From: Arthrobacter sp. AFG7.2
GTDB lineage: Bacteria > Actinomycetota > Actinomycetes > Actinomycetales > Micrococcaceae
DNA: 64,000 nucleotides
Direction: 5' to 3'
NCBI RefSeq assembly: GCF_002892835.1
Contig: NZ_PJMB01000002.1
Location: 62,001-126,000 of the forward strand
Positions within the stretch are counted from its first letter, which is position 1; every line of letters begins with the position of its first letter. Positions 16,628 through 24,744 of the stretch are shown here, one piece after another. The notes below the pieces were generated by a model, which saw only the letters and a program-made list of their open reading frames with translations, was not told the DNA's origin and did not search any database. A program made the translations under genes and the position numbers.

Positions 16628-17311
16628 ATGACGACAGCGACAGGTGTGACATACGAAATGCGGTCCGTGAAGACGGTTCGTGGCATGGAGGCCAGGACTC
16701 GAGTCAAGTTAGAGAAAGAGGGCTGGGAGTTTGTCTCTCAGATTCAAGGAGCGGTGCGGACGGAACTGACCTTTCGACGGCCGAAACCAGAAATTCCGTG
16801 GAAAATGATCGGGATCGGCGGCGGCCTACTTGCGCTTTTTATTGTGGTGCTGTCCATCATGAGTGCGCTCGGGGGCGGGGCCAATTCGAGCAACGACGCG
16901 GCAACCCTTCCGCCACTACCTCCATCCCAAACCGCGCCAACTTAAGCAAGCACACCATCCGTTGAGCTAACGCCTGCTGCCCCTGTGGTAACCGCCACCT
17001 CCGTCGATGAGTTGCTAGACAAGCTCAATTCCGCCCAAATGGGTGGAATTAAGATTGGGGACCAGTTTCGACTGACCGGCGAACTGTTCATGTCCGATCT
17101 GTGGATGACCGGGGCGTCCGGAGAGTACAACGTCTTGCTAAAGGCCCACGGTGGAGCCGATGACCTCTCGGTGTTCGTTGATAAATCAGATGCAGCCAGG
17201 TGGCAGGACGGCACACAGGTCCAGATGATCGTGGAAATGGGCGAGGCTACGATCAACGGTGAAACCACGGCCGGCTGGCTCAGGGCCCTTTCTGTGGAGA
17301 CGATCCCGTAG
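16628..17311 (+). pseudogene. Single-helix membrane protein gene split by an in-frame stop
   Basis: ATG at 16628 with AAGGGGG upstream gives 105 residues: a basic-acidic head (VKLEKEGWEFVSQ), one membrane helix (about 60-80) and a Pro-rich linker ending SQTAPT. A TAA at 16943-16945 follows. The same frame then continues without another stop to 17311, coding for a compact domain (ELLDKLNSAQMGGIKIGDQF ... LRALSVETIP). No ribosome-binding site precedes the second part. The simplest reading is one 227-codon gene with a recent nonsense mutation. A separate start at GTG 16985 is the weaker alternative. The family is not recognised. Confidence 0.7.
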
Positions 17312-17441
17312 CCGAAACAACCGCATCCGCGCTGCGATCAGCATGAACACTGCCATGCGAGATCTGTGCTTTAACGGGCACCTAGCTCGCCAGGAGTGCG
17401 TCTGGCTATTCAGAAGCCGTAGCTTATTTTGCGACGTCCGA

Positions 17442-17651
17442 TCATCCGAGACTCTCGAACACCAGGGTCGCCTGAATGCGGTCGCCGCCCCCGATCATTC
17501 CCTTACTCCCGCTGCTGGCGGTGGTTATGGTGTGGAGTCGATAGCCTTTGGCGGCCTGATCGTTGATGGCTTTCTCAAGGGAGGTCAGGTTGCCTGAACC
17601 GGTTCCCCAAAGTTTTTCTTTCAGAATCACCTGCAGGACGACATACCGCAT
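17442..17651 (-). CDS. DUF4177-like small protein
   Basis: 69 residues with GGAAGGAA upstream of the ATG at 17651. The pattern LEKAINDQAAKGYRLHTITT followed by GGGDRIQATLVFE matches the short DUF4177 family (a helix with QGW/GYxLHxV, then LVFE strand), whose function is unknown. It is alone on its strand between the split membrane gene and an empty region. Confidence 0.8.
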   Translation of the reverse strand: MRYVVLQVILKEKLWGTGSGNLTSLEKAINDQAAKGYRLHTITTASSGSKGMIGGGDRIQATLVFESLG

Positions 17652-18206
17652 GACACGAATTCCTTCCGTTGCTAGCTAATTGGAGCCATGCTAATCGATA
17701 CGGCGTGCACCCCTAGGGACGTGAGAAACGACGCGGTGGACGACCCCGTATATCAAGCAACGCGATGCGAAAAGCTGCAGATGTCGTACCGCGACTACAT
17801 CGCGCTCCGCCCAGCCCTTCGCACGCAGTGCTGAGGAGGCCGTGGAGGTCGTTGGACTGATAGCCCCGCGACCACTGTCACCTCTTGGCAAAAATACACA
17901 ACGCGAGTATCACAGAAGCTCGGAGCGAACCCAGAAAGCATCAACAAAGGATCAAGATTAGCGATTGATAATCAGGATTCGCACAGTTTTCTCCCAGAAA
18001 ACCAAAATGCGGGCATTTTCTCAGATGTAATGAAATGACTTTGACGCTGTTGGGGGAAGCGAAGATGTTGTGTCTGTCGGCTGGATCGGTCTACCGCTTT
18101 TGCGGCCCCCGCTCCATGCTGGATTTCCTCCATGCGCGTCCATCATCGCACCTACCCCGCACGCTTAGCTTCGCATGTCGGTCAGGTGTCCTATGGAAGG
18201 ACTCTC
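17652..18206. other. 555-base region without a supported gene
   Basis: An ATG at 17687 opens a 48-codon plus-strand frame (ends at a TGA near 17833) containing MSYRDYIALRPALRTQC, with no ribosome-binding site; the next frame continues with AEEAVEVVGLIAPRPL, so a decayed gene is possible. The rest (17900-18030) is AT-rich and may hold the promoter of the TM2-Ltp gene. Nothing here is firm. Confidence 0.35.
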
Positions 18207-19115
18207 ATGAGCCAGCAACCCTACACCGCCCCTTACCCTCCGAACTACGGCTACGGTGAACCGCCGGTAAGCAACAAATCATTCCTGGCGGCCTGGCTGC
18301 TCTCGCTGCTCCTTGGCGTCCTCGGCGTTGATCGTTTCTACCTTGGCAAGGTGGGAACCGGCATCCTGAAGCTGGTCACACTCGGCGGCTTCGGTATCTG
18401 GGCACTAGTTGACCTCATATTGATTCTCACGAACAAAATGCGGGACAAGCAGGGTCTTCCGCTGGAAGGTTACGACAGGCACCGGAAGGTCGCTTTGATT
18501 GTCACCGGCGTCGTTATTCTCCTGAGCATCGTCGTCAACTCGGCCCGGGCAGGTTCTGCCCCTTCGTCTGCACCCGCTGCATCAACTCCCAAGGTCACCA
18601 CTGCAGCTGAGACCGCCTCTGCCGCACCCACCAAGGACCCGGCCGTGGTGGCTGCAGAGGCTGAAGCCTCTGCAAAGGCGAAGGCTGAGAAGGATGCTGC
18701 GGCTAAGGCAAAAGCAGAAGCAGACGCGGCTGCTAAGGCTGAGGCGGAGGCTGCAGCAAAGGCAAAAGCAGAAGCAGAAGCCGCCGCTAAGGCTCAGGCT
18801 GAGGCCGAAGCCGCCGCCAAAAAGGGGACCATCAGCCAGCAGAGCGCCCAGCGAAAGGCCGGCGACTACCTCAAGTTCACCGCTTTCTCGCGATCTGGCC
18901 TGATCGATCAGCTGGTGTTCGAGAAGTTCTCAGTGGAGGACTCAACTTGGGCCGTGGACCACATGACTATCGACTACAACGAGCAGGCAGCCAAGAAAGC
19001 CAAGGATTATTTGAAGTTCAGCTCCTTCTCCCGTCCCGGGCTGGTCGATCAGCTGCTCTTTGAGGGCTATACGCCAGAGCAGGCCGAGTATGGAGCCAGC
19101 ACGACAGGCCTCTAA
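18207..19115 (+). CDS. TM2-domain protein with two Ltp (host-cell-surface lipoprotein) repeats
   Basis: 302 residues, ATG at 18207 with GGAAGG nine bases upstream. A Pro/Tyr-rich head is followed by a TM2 domain (about 24-75: two helices around LGVDRFYLGKVGTGILKL) and a third helix (about 92-112). Next comes an Ala/Lys/Glu-rich spacer, probably an extended helix (about 140-205), then two tandem Ltp domains (SAQRKAGDYLKFTAFSR and AAKKAKDYLKFSSFSR). In phage TP-J34 the Ltp domain blocks DNA injection by related phages. A membrane-anchored arm presenting two Ltp domains outside the cell fits superinfection exclusion, but the function here is inferred. Confidence 0.85.
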   Translation: MSQQPYTAPYPPNYGYGEPPVSNKSFLAAWLLSLLLGVLGVDRFYLGKVGTGILKLVTLGGFGIWALVDLILILTNKMRDKQGLPLEGYDRHRKVALIVTGVVILLSIVVNSARAGSAPSSAPAASTPKVTTAAETASAAPTKDPAVVAAEAEASAKAKAEKDAAAKAKAEADAAAKAEAEAAAKAKAEAEAAAKAQAEAEAAAKKGTISQQSAQRKAGDYLKFTAFSRSGLIDQLVFEKFSVEDSTWAVDHMTIDYNEQAAKKAKDYLKFSSFSRPGLVDQLLFEGYTPEQAEYGASTTGL

Positions 19116-19366
19116 CGGCCGGGCAAGGTTTCTAGCTCAGGCTCGAAGTCGATCCCGCCATCGCAATAGGGCAACCGAGACATCTACTGACGGTTGTGCC
19201 CAGGGTCCTCTTGGACGCTGTCCAGGAGGACCCTAGCGAACAGATAGTTCCGATCTTTGACCTCCGACTTATCGCGGCATGGCCGGGGATGCCACGAGTG
19301 AGCCAACTGATAATCGAGCCGCAACTGGACATCCAATTGTCGAAACACTTATGAAGGGAAATTAGA

Positions 19367-19789
19367 TTGAAATCCATCGCAACTTTGGCCAGCGGTGCGC
19401 TCCTGTGCTTCGCCCTCTCGAGCTGTGCGGGGTCCCCGCAAGCAGTTCCCACTGTCACGCATACCGTGACTGAGACGGCCACGGCAACAGTGATCGTGAC
19501 GGCGACCGCCACGGTGACTGCTGAGCCCGTTGCTCCTGCCGTTGTCGCGGCGCCAGTGCCGGCGGCTCCTGCTGCTCCAGCGATTGCCGTGATCCCGGCC
19601 AACGCTGCGGGAATGAATGCAGAGGCACTTGATGACGAGTTATCCGCTTTGGGCTTCAAAAAAATCGTCTATAACGCTGACACTGGCAAGACCGTGCTTC
19701 TGCTCAGCAACTGGACAGTTACTGGAATCGACAACGCCGGAGCGGAACAAGCCCTCGACAAAGCAGTGGTCGTTCACGTAACGAAGTAG
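19367..19789 (+). CDS. Small Thr/Val/Ala-rich lipoprotein
   Basis: 140 residues from a TTG at 19367 with AAGGGAAA upstream. It has a lipoprotein signal peptide with lipobox LSSC (Cys about 20). A Thr-Val-Ala low-complexity stretch (VTHTVTETATATV) follows, then an Ala/Pro linker. The small C-terminal domain of about 55 residues (LDDELSALGFKKIVYNADTG ... VVVHV) resembles PASTA-type folds, but I am not certain of that. It should be anchored on the outer face of the membrane. Confidence 0.75.
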   Translation: MKSIATLASGALLCFALSSCAGSPQAVPTVTHTVTETATATVIVTATATVTAEPVAPAVVAAPVPAAPAAPAIAVIPANAAGMNAEALDDELSALGFKKIVYNADTGKTVLLLSNWTVTGIDNAGAEQALDKAVVVHVTK

Positions 19790-19865
19790 GTATGATACCG
19801 GTGGAAGTTGAGGTTTTAGAGACTTTGGTGCTGCCTGCACTGATCTTGATCCTTGACTGACAGAG

Positions 19866-20318
19866 CTAGAAGCTGACTCCGACTCCGCCACCTCGGAACT
19901 TTGCTTGGTGTTCCACAAATGGAGCCACCCACCAAGAATCAATCTGGTGAAGGTGGACGCGAATAGCAGGGACTTCATAACTGGTCATACCACCGGGGAA
20001 CACCTGGGCGGGAGACAGCGAGAGTACGTCCAGTGTCGGCAGGGTATCCGCCGGAGACATGGCATCCAAGATCTCTCTAGCCTTTTGGTCAGCGATGAGT
20101 TCTTTTTCCTGACGGGATGTCTTCCATTTACCCGCATCCTTGAAAAATTCCACTCCAAATTCTTCGAAGTTCTTGTCAGCAAATCTAGATGTGGATACTG
20201 ACTTACCCACATAAACAGTTGCCCCGCAAACGACCACTACGCGATAGAGGTCTGCGCCGCCCTCTGCTGCTTTTACAATGGCCTGCAGGTGAGGGTCCGT
20301 AGTTTCGATAGTGTTCAT
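19866..20318 (-). CDS. Uncharacterised protein
   Basis: 150 residues, mixed alpha/beta by composition, with no signal peptide and no membrane helix. An N-terminal half (AAEGGADLYRVVVVCGATVYVG) leads to a charged helix (SRQEKELIADQKAREILDAM) and a C-terminal part ending GGGVGVSF. No clear ribosome-binding site precedes the ATG. I do not recognise the family; codon use is plausible for a gene. Confidence 0.6.
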   Translation of the reverse strand: MNTIETTDPHLQAIVKAAEGGADLYRVVVVCGATVYVGKSVSTSRFADKNFEEFGVEFFKDAGKWKTSRQEKELIADQKAREILDAMSPADTLPTLDVLSLSPAQVFPGGMTSYEVPAIRVHLHQIDSWWVAPFVEHQAKFRGGGVGVSF

Positions 20319-20620
20319 TCAGGAACTATAACAACAAGAACATTTTTTATCTGAGTCCTCAACATCTTGGTAAGGAGACCTAGCGGATTGTCTTTGTCGA
20401 GTGAATTAGAGTCCAACCAACGACTAGTCACGCGGGTGCAGAAAACGGCAACTTTCGTCAGAAAGGACAGGCACTACGCAGGCTCGTTGTCTACGACCTC
20501 CTGTTCCAGGCAGTGAACGGCCGTATGCTGCCCCTGAATTGCTGCTGCTTCACGTCATGATTCTGCGTGAGGAATCCGTGTCGCTATGATGACGTGTCTC
20601 GTCGTTCTAAATGGGGAAAA
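20319..20620. other. Intergenic region between divergent small genes
   Basis: 302 bases between the minus-strand protein ending upstream and the plus-strand lipoprotein. I see no coding frame or hairpin of note. Promoters for both genes are expected here but I could not define them. Confidence 0.4.
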
Positions 20621-21247
20621 ATGAATACTATTCGCACTGTTGCTGGGGCCGTCTTCCTTAGCCTGGTTCTCAGTTCCTGCTCATCTTCGGCTCCGGAAAC
20701 GGCGCCCACCGTATCGGTCCCGCCTGCCGCCACGCAGACTGCCACTCCTGCACCGACACCGACACCAAGTCGTAAGGAGAATGCGAGAGGGCAGTTGGTC
20801 AAGGAAATTGGTGAAACTGCATCGCAGCTCACCGATCCAAAATCCGATACTCCCACATTGACCTTCAAGGTCACCTCGATTCAGCCGATTAAGTGCGATG
20901 CACCTTACGCTACTCAACCGACCGGAACCATCATCGGGATCAGTCTGGAAGTTGCCACCACGAGCACCTTCTCAGGCCCCCTTACCGTCAATGGTGAGGA
21001 AGGGCTTATCAGCTTCGATCCATATTATTGGAAAGGCTATGCCGCGAACGGCACCCGCATGAACAAGATCGATTCGACTGCTGTTCAGGGCTGCCTTTCC
21101 GATGAAAGTAAAATTCTTCCCAGTTATATAGGCAAAGGGGAACAGCTCAACGGCTTGGTTCTTCTTGATGTCACATCACCTTCAGGTGAAGTCTCTTATG
21201 ACCCTTCAGGTGGTGGCGGCTGGGTTTGGAAATACCCGTCGGCCTAA
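20621..21247 (+). CDS. Lipoprotein with C-terminal beta domain
   Basis: 208 residues from ATG 20621 (GGGGAAAA upstream). Signal peptide with lipobox LSSC at about residue 18, then a Pro/Thr/Ala linker (about 25-50). A domain of about 140 residues follows (TLTFKVTSIQPIKC ... LVLLDVTSPSGEVSY), which in strand pattern resembles the immunoglobulin-like DUF4352 family. It contains two Cys (IKC and QGC) that could form a disulfide. Outer-surface location expected; role unknown. Confidence 0.78.
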   Translation: MNTIRTVAGAVFLSLVLSSCSSSAPETAPTVSVPPAATQTATPAPTPTPSRKENARGQLVKEIGETASQLTDPKSDTPTLTFKVTSIQPIKCDAPYATQPTGTIIGISLEVATTSTFSGPLTVNGEEGLISFDPYYWKGYAANGTRMNKIDSTAVQGCLSDESKILPSYIGKGEQLNGLVLLDVTSPSGEVSYDPSGGGGWVWKYPSA

Positions 21248-21472
21248 TCAAATAGCTATTCGAATACCATGCAGGGGAAGCTGTTTCTATGCCCGGCCAT
21301 TACAAACGATCAGCGCGACTCGGCCCTTCCCTGTAAGGCGAAAGGGCACGTCTAGCCAGGTGGACTGGTCCCGAAAGTTGGACTGAAGAATTCAGTTTCG
21401 ACTCCGGGATGCAGTTCTGGCCGGACGCGCCCTTCGCATGCCACCACCCGCAAAGCGGTTCAGGCGCCTGGA

Positions 21473-22885
21473 TCAGTCGATCAGCACAGGCTGCTTGTCA
21501 CCCTCGGGAGATTCCACACGGGGCCGAGCGTCGCGCTTCCGGTGATTCACCCAGTTAGCCACAGCTAGCAGCGCCACGAGTGTAAAAGTACTAAGCAGCT
21601 GGGGACGGGAATCCTCGCCGATGAAGCCCACCGTAAAGATCGCCGCGAGGATGAGCAGGCCAAAGCACGTGAGCCACGGGAAGCCGGGCATCCGCAGGGG
21701 AAGCTCAGTTCCCTCGCGGTCGGCGCGGAGGCGCAGCGCGAGCTGGGCCAGGAGCGCGGACGTCCACACCAGCAGGCACGTCGAGCCCACAATGTTCAGC
21801 AGGACGCCAAGGACCATCTCGGGGAACGCCAGCTCCAGCACCACCGTGACAATGCCGAAGGCGACGCTGGCCAGGACTGCGACCACCGGAACCCGCGCCT
21901 TGGACACCGAAGCGAGCAGGCGCGGAGCCTCACCCCGCTCGGCCAAAGAGTACGCCATCCGGGAGGCACCGTAGAGGTTGGCGTTGAGCGCGGAGAGGAG
22001 TGCCGCGACGGCGACGAGGGTGATGGCGGTGGCGGCACCGGGCATGCCGGCGGCCTCCAACACCGCGGCGAACGGGCTCTTCAGTCCCTCCGAACCAACG
22101 GGAACCACGGCCGCGATGATGAAGATGGCACCGATGTAGAACACCAGGATGCGCCACAGCACCGTCCGCACCGCCTTCTTTACGCTCCGGGCCGGCTCGG
22201 CGGTCTCTGCTGCGGCCACGGACACAATCTCGGTGCCGCCGAACGCGAACGCCACCACGAACAGTGCCGTGGCAATTCCGGCGAAACCGCTAGGCGCGAA
22301 GCCCTCGCCCATGAAGTTGGACAGCCCCGGCGACTGGACGCCCGGCAGCCAGCCGAACAGCAGGGCAGCGCCCACGGCCAGGAACACGACGATTGCCGCC
22401 ACCTTGAGCAGGGCGAACCAGAACTCGAACTCGCCAAAGTTCTTCACACTGGTCAGGTTCACGGCGGTGAGCACCACGATGAACACGAAAGCCATCAGCC
22501 ACACCGGCAGAGCCGGGAAAATGGTGGCCAGTAGGCCTGCCGCCCCGAGCGCTTCGGCCGCGATGACCACCACCAGCTGGATCCACCACAGCCAGCCCAC
22601 CGTGGCACCGGCCACCGGCCCGTAGGCCTTGGCGGTGTAGACGGAGAATGCGCCGCTGTCCGGGTTGGCCGCGGCCATCTCACCAAGCGCCCACATCACC
22701 AGGATGATGAGCGTTCCGGCGACGAGGTAGGAGATGAGCACCGCCGGGCCGGCCGCCTGGATGCCGGCGCCGGAGCCGATGAAGAGGCCCGCGCCGATGG
22801 CGCTGCCAAGCCCCATCATCGTGAGCTGGCGGGGTTTGAGGGCCGCGCCGAGGGCGCGGGCAGACGTCTTTGTCTGTTGTTCCAT
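21473..22885 (-). CDS. Amino-acid permease (APC superfamily, AAT-like)
   Basis: 470 residues from ATG 22885, chosen for GAGGAA upstream; an upstream in-frame start lacks one. Signature MMGLGSAIGAGLFIGSG at the first helix and about 12 hydrophobic helices, ending in a basic tail. These transporters import amino acids by proton symport. It starts 45 bases after the aminotransferase gene on the same strand, so the two probably share a transcript, with aromatic or branched amino acids as likely substrates. Confidence 0.92.
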   Translation of the reverse strand: MEQQTKTSARALGAALKPRQLTMMGLGSAIGAGLFIGSGAGIQAAGPAVLISYLVAGTLIILVMWALGEMAAANPDSGAFSVYTAKAYGPVAGATVGWLWWIQLVVVIAAEALGAAGLLATIFPALPVWLMAFVFIVVLTAVNLTSVKNFGEFEFWFALLKVAAIVVFLAVGAALLFGWLPGVQSPGLSNFMGEGFAPSGFAGIATALFVVAFAFGGTEIVSVAAAETAEPARSVKKAVRTVLWRILVFYIGAIFIIAAVVPVGSEGLKSPFAAVLEAAGMPGAATAITLVAVAALLSALNANLYGASRMAYSLAERGEAPRLLASVSKARVPVVAVLASVAFGIVTVVLELAFPEMVLGVLLNIVGSTCLLVWTSALLAQLALRLRADREGTELPLRMPGFPWLTCFGLLILAAIFTVGFIGEDSRPQLLSTFTLVALLAVANWVNHRKRDARPRVESPEGDKQPVLID

Positions 22886-22929
22886 GGGGATTCCTCTAGT
22901 TAGTAGGTGGAACTGTTGGGGATAAAACT

Positions 22930-24027
22930 TCAGGCTGCGTGGGCTTCGAGGAGCCGGAGCACGCGGTCGTTGCACGCGGGGTCGGCAACGGTGATCCGCA
23001 CGCCGTCGCCCTGGTACGCGCGGACCATGACGCCGGCGGCATCAAACGCCTCCACGAGCCGCGCCAGGAGATCGTCATCGGCACGGATCCACAGGAAATT
23101 GCCCTGGCTCGGCTGCAGCTTCCAGCCCTGGGCTTCCAGCTGCGCCGCCATCCGGGAGCGCTCCTGCCTGACAGCGGCAACGCGAGTTTCCATCTCCTCC
23201 CCCGCGTCCAGCGATGCGATGGCCGCTTTCTGGGCCAGCGCGCTCACCGAGAAAGGCAGCGCGGTCCGGCGCAGCCCCTCGGCGATGGCCGGTGCTGCCA
23301 CGGCGTATCCCACGCGCAGGCCAGCGAGCCCGTAAGCCTTGGAGAAGGTGCGCAGGATGCAGACGTTCGGGTACTGGCGGTAGAGCGCCAGGGAATCGGG
23401 GCCGCTGCCTGCTTCGGCGTATTCCACGTAGGCCTCGTCAATCACCACGAGGATGTCGGAGCGGACAGCACGCAGGAAGGCTTCAATGCGGTCATGGCTG
23501 ATCGGCACGCCGGTGGGATTGTTGGGGGTGCACAACAGGATGACCTTGGTGCGCACCGTAACGGCCTCGGCCATGGCATCGAGGTCGTGGCCCTCAAGGT
23601 GGTCCAGCGGGATGCGGACCGGCCGGGCGCCCGCCAGCTCCACCAGGATGGGGTAAGCCTCGAAGGAGCGCCACGCGAAAATCACTTCGTCCCCGGCGTC
23701 GCACAGTCCGGTGATGATCTGCTGGAGGACGCCCACGCTGCCGGGTCCCACTGCAACCTCAGCGGCGGTGACGCCCAGTTGCCGGGCGATCCGTTCGCGG
23801 AGTTCGACGGCGGCCATGTCCGGGTAGCGGTTCATCCGGCCGGCCGCTTCGGCCACCGCAGTGATGGCTGCGGGCAGCGGCTCGTAGTGGCTTTCGTTGC
23901 TGGCGAGGGCTGCGACGTCCGCGCCGGCGCTGCGCCGGCCCGGGACGTAAGACGGAAGGCCGGCGACGGCGCCACGAAGGGTGGGCAGCGCGATGGCTGG
24001 AGCGGCCAGGAGTTGTTCAGCGGTCAT
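22930..24027 (-). CDS. HisC-like (aromatic) aminotransferase
   Basis: 365 residues, PLP fold type I. The PLP lysine is K230 (RTFSKAYGLAGLRVGY). Other landmarks are the CTPNNPTG loop (about 166-173), DEAYVEYA and the C-terminal substrate Arg (GDGVRITV). The family contains histidinol-phosphate and aromatic aminotransferases. Because the neighbours are an amino-acid permease, an Lrp regulator and a ThDP enzyme and not his genes, an aromatic/catabolic role is more likely. Divergent from the Lrp gene across 93 bases. Confidence 0.88.
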   Translation of the reverse strand: MTAEQLLAAPAIALPTLRGAVAGLPSYVPGRRSAGADVAALASNESHYEPLPAAITAVAEAAGRMNRYPDMAAVELRERIARQLGVTAAEVAVGPGSVGVLQQIITGLCDAGDEVIFAWRSFEAYPILVELAGARPVRIPLDHLEGHDLDAMAEAVTVRTKVILLCTPNNPTGVPISHDRIEAFLRAVRSDILVVIDEAYVEYAEAGSGPDSLALYRQYPNVCILRTFSKAYGLAGLRVGYAVAAPAIAEGLRRTALPFSVSALAQKAAIASLDAGEEMETRVAAVRQERSRMAAQLEAQGWKLQPSQGNFLWIRADDDLLARLVEAFDAAGVMVRAYQGDGVRITVADPACNDRVLRLLEAHAA

Positions 24028-24120
24028 GAGGACTGACTATGGAAGTGACCCGGCCCACATTGCAAGATACGCTCTAGCCACTGGGACTTCTGCTCAACTT
24101 CTACTGTGTCTGGTGAAAAT

Positions 24121-24624
24121 ATGACCACCGCGAACTCTCGCACCCTCGATTCCCTGGACGGCCGGATCATCCTGGCCCTGGACAAGGATCCCGAAGCCAG
24201 CGCCCTGGCACTCTCCCGGACGCTCGGCGTCGCACGCAACACCGTCCACGCCCGCTTGGCGCGGCTGGAACGCAGCGGCGCCCTCCGCTCTTTCAGCCGC
24301 AGGCTTGACCCCGCCGCACTGGGCTACGAGCTCATGGCCTTCCTCTCGCTGTCCATCAGCCAGACGCGGGCCGGTTCGGTGGAGCAGGGCCTCGCGGCAA
24401 TCCCCGAGGTCATCGAGGTGCACGCCACCACCGGCGACGCGGACCTCATGGCCAAGGTAGTGGCGCGCGGCACGGCCGACCTGTACCGCGTCACCAACCA
24501 GATCCTGGAGATCGAGGGAGTCCAGCGGACCAGCACGGCTATTTCCGTGGTTGAGCTGATGGCGCCACGCTACGACGGCCTCCTGGCCCGGCTGACGGAG
24601 CAGGAATCACGCCTCTCGGAGTAA
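24121..24624 (+). CDS. Lrp/AsnC-family regulator
   Basis: 167 residues from ATG 24121 (a GTG five codons upstream is possible). The N-terminal HTH (LDGRIILALDKDPEAS ... VARNTVHARLARLE) is joined to a RAM effector domain (about 80-150) that binds amino acids and makes dimers and octamers. It is divergent from the aminotransferase-permease operon and upstream of the ThDP enzyme, and so probably controls both in response to an amino acid. Confidence 0.9.
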   Translation: MTTANSRTLDSLDGRIILALDKDPEASALALSRTLGVARNTVHARLARLERSGALRSFSRRLDPAALGYELMAFLSLSISQTRAGSVEQGLAAIPEVIEVHATTGDADLMAKVVARGTADLYRVTNQILEIEGVQRTSTAISVVELMAPRYDGLLARLTEQESRLSE

Positions 24625-24626
24625 AC

Positions 24627-24658
24627 CAAAGTGACGGGCACCAGAGTTGGGCACTTTG
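24627..24658. promoter_or_regulatory. Inverted repeat between Lrp and ThDP genes
   Basis: Perfect 7-base arms CAAAGTG / CACTTTG separated by 18 bases, just after the Lrp stop codon and about 87 bases before the ThDP enzyme start. It could be an Lrp-type operator for the downstream gene or a weak hairpin; there is no T-run. Confidence 0.4.
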
Positions 24659-24744
24659 TCACTGCTGCCACCATCCGGCTGCCAATTCTCCCAACCACTT
24701 CTCCCTCTATTGCCACTGCGAAAAGCAGCCCGCAAGATTCCTGC

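Noticed and set aside
18650-18830. Repetitive GCA/GCT/AAG-rich stretch considered as a tandem DNA repeat or CRISPR
   Set aside because: It codes for an Ala/Glu/Lys-rich spacer in the TM2-Ltp protein; there is no repeat-spacer pattern.
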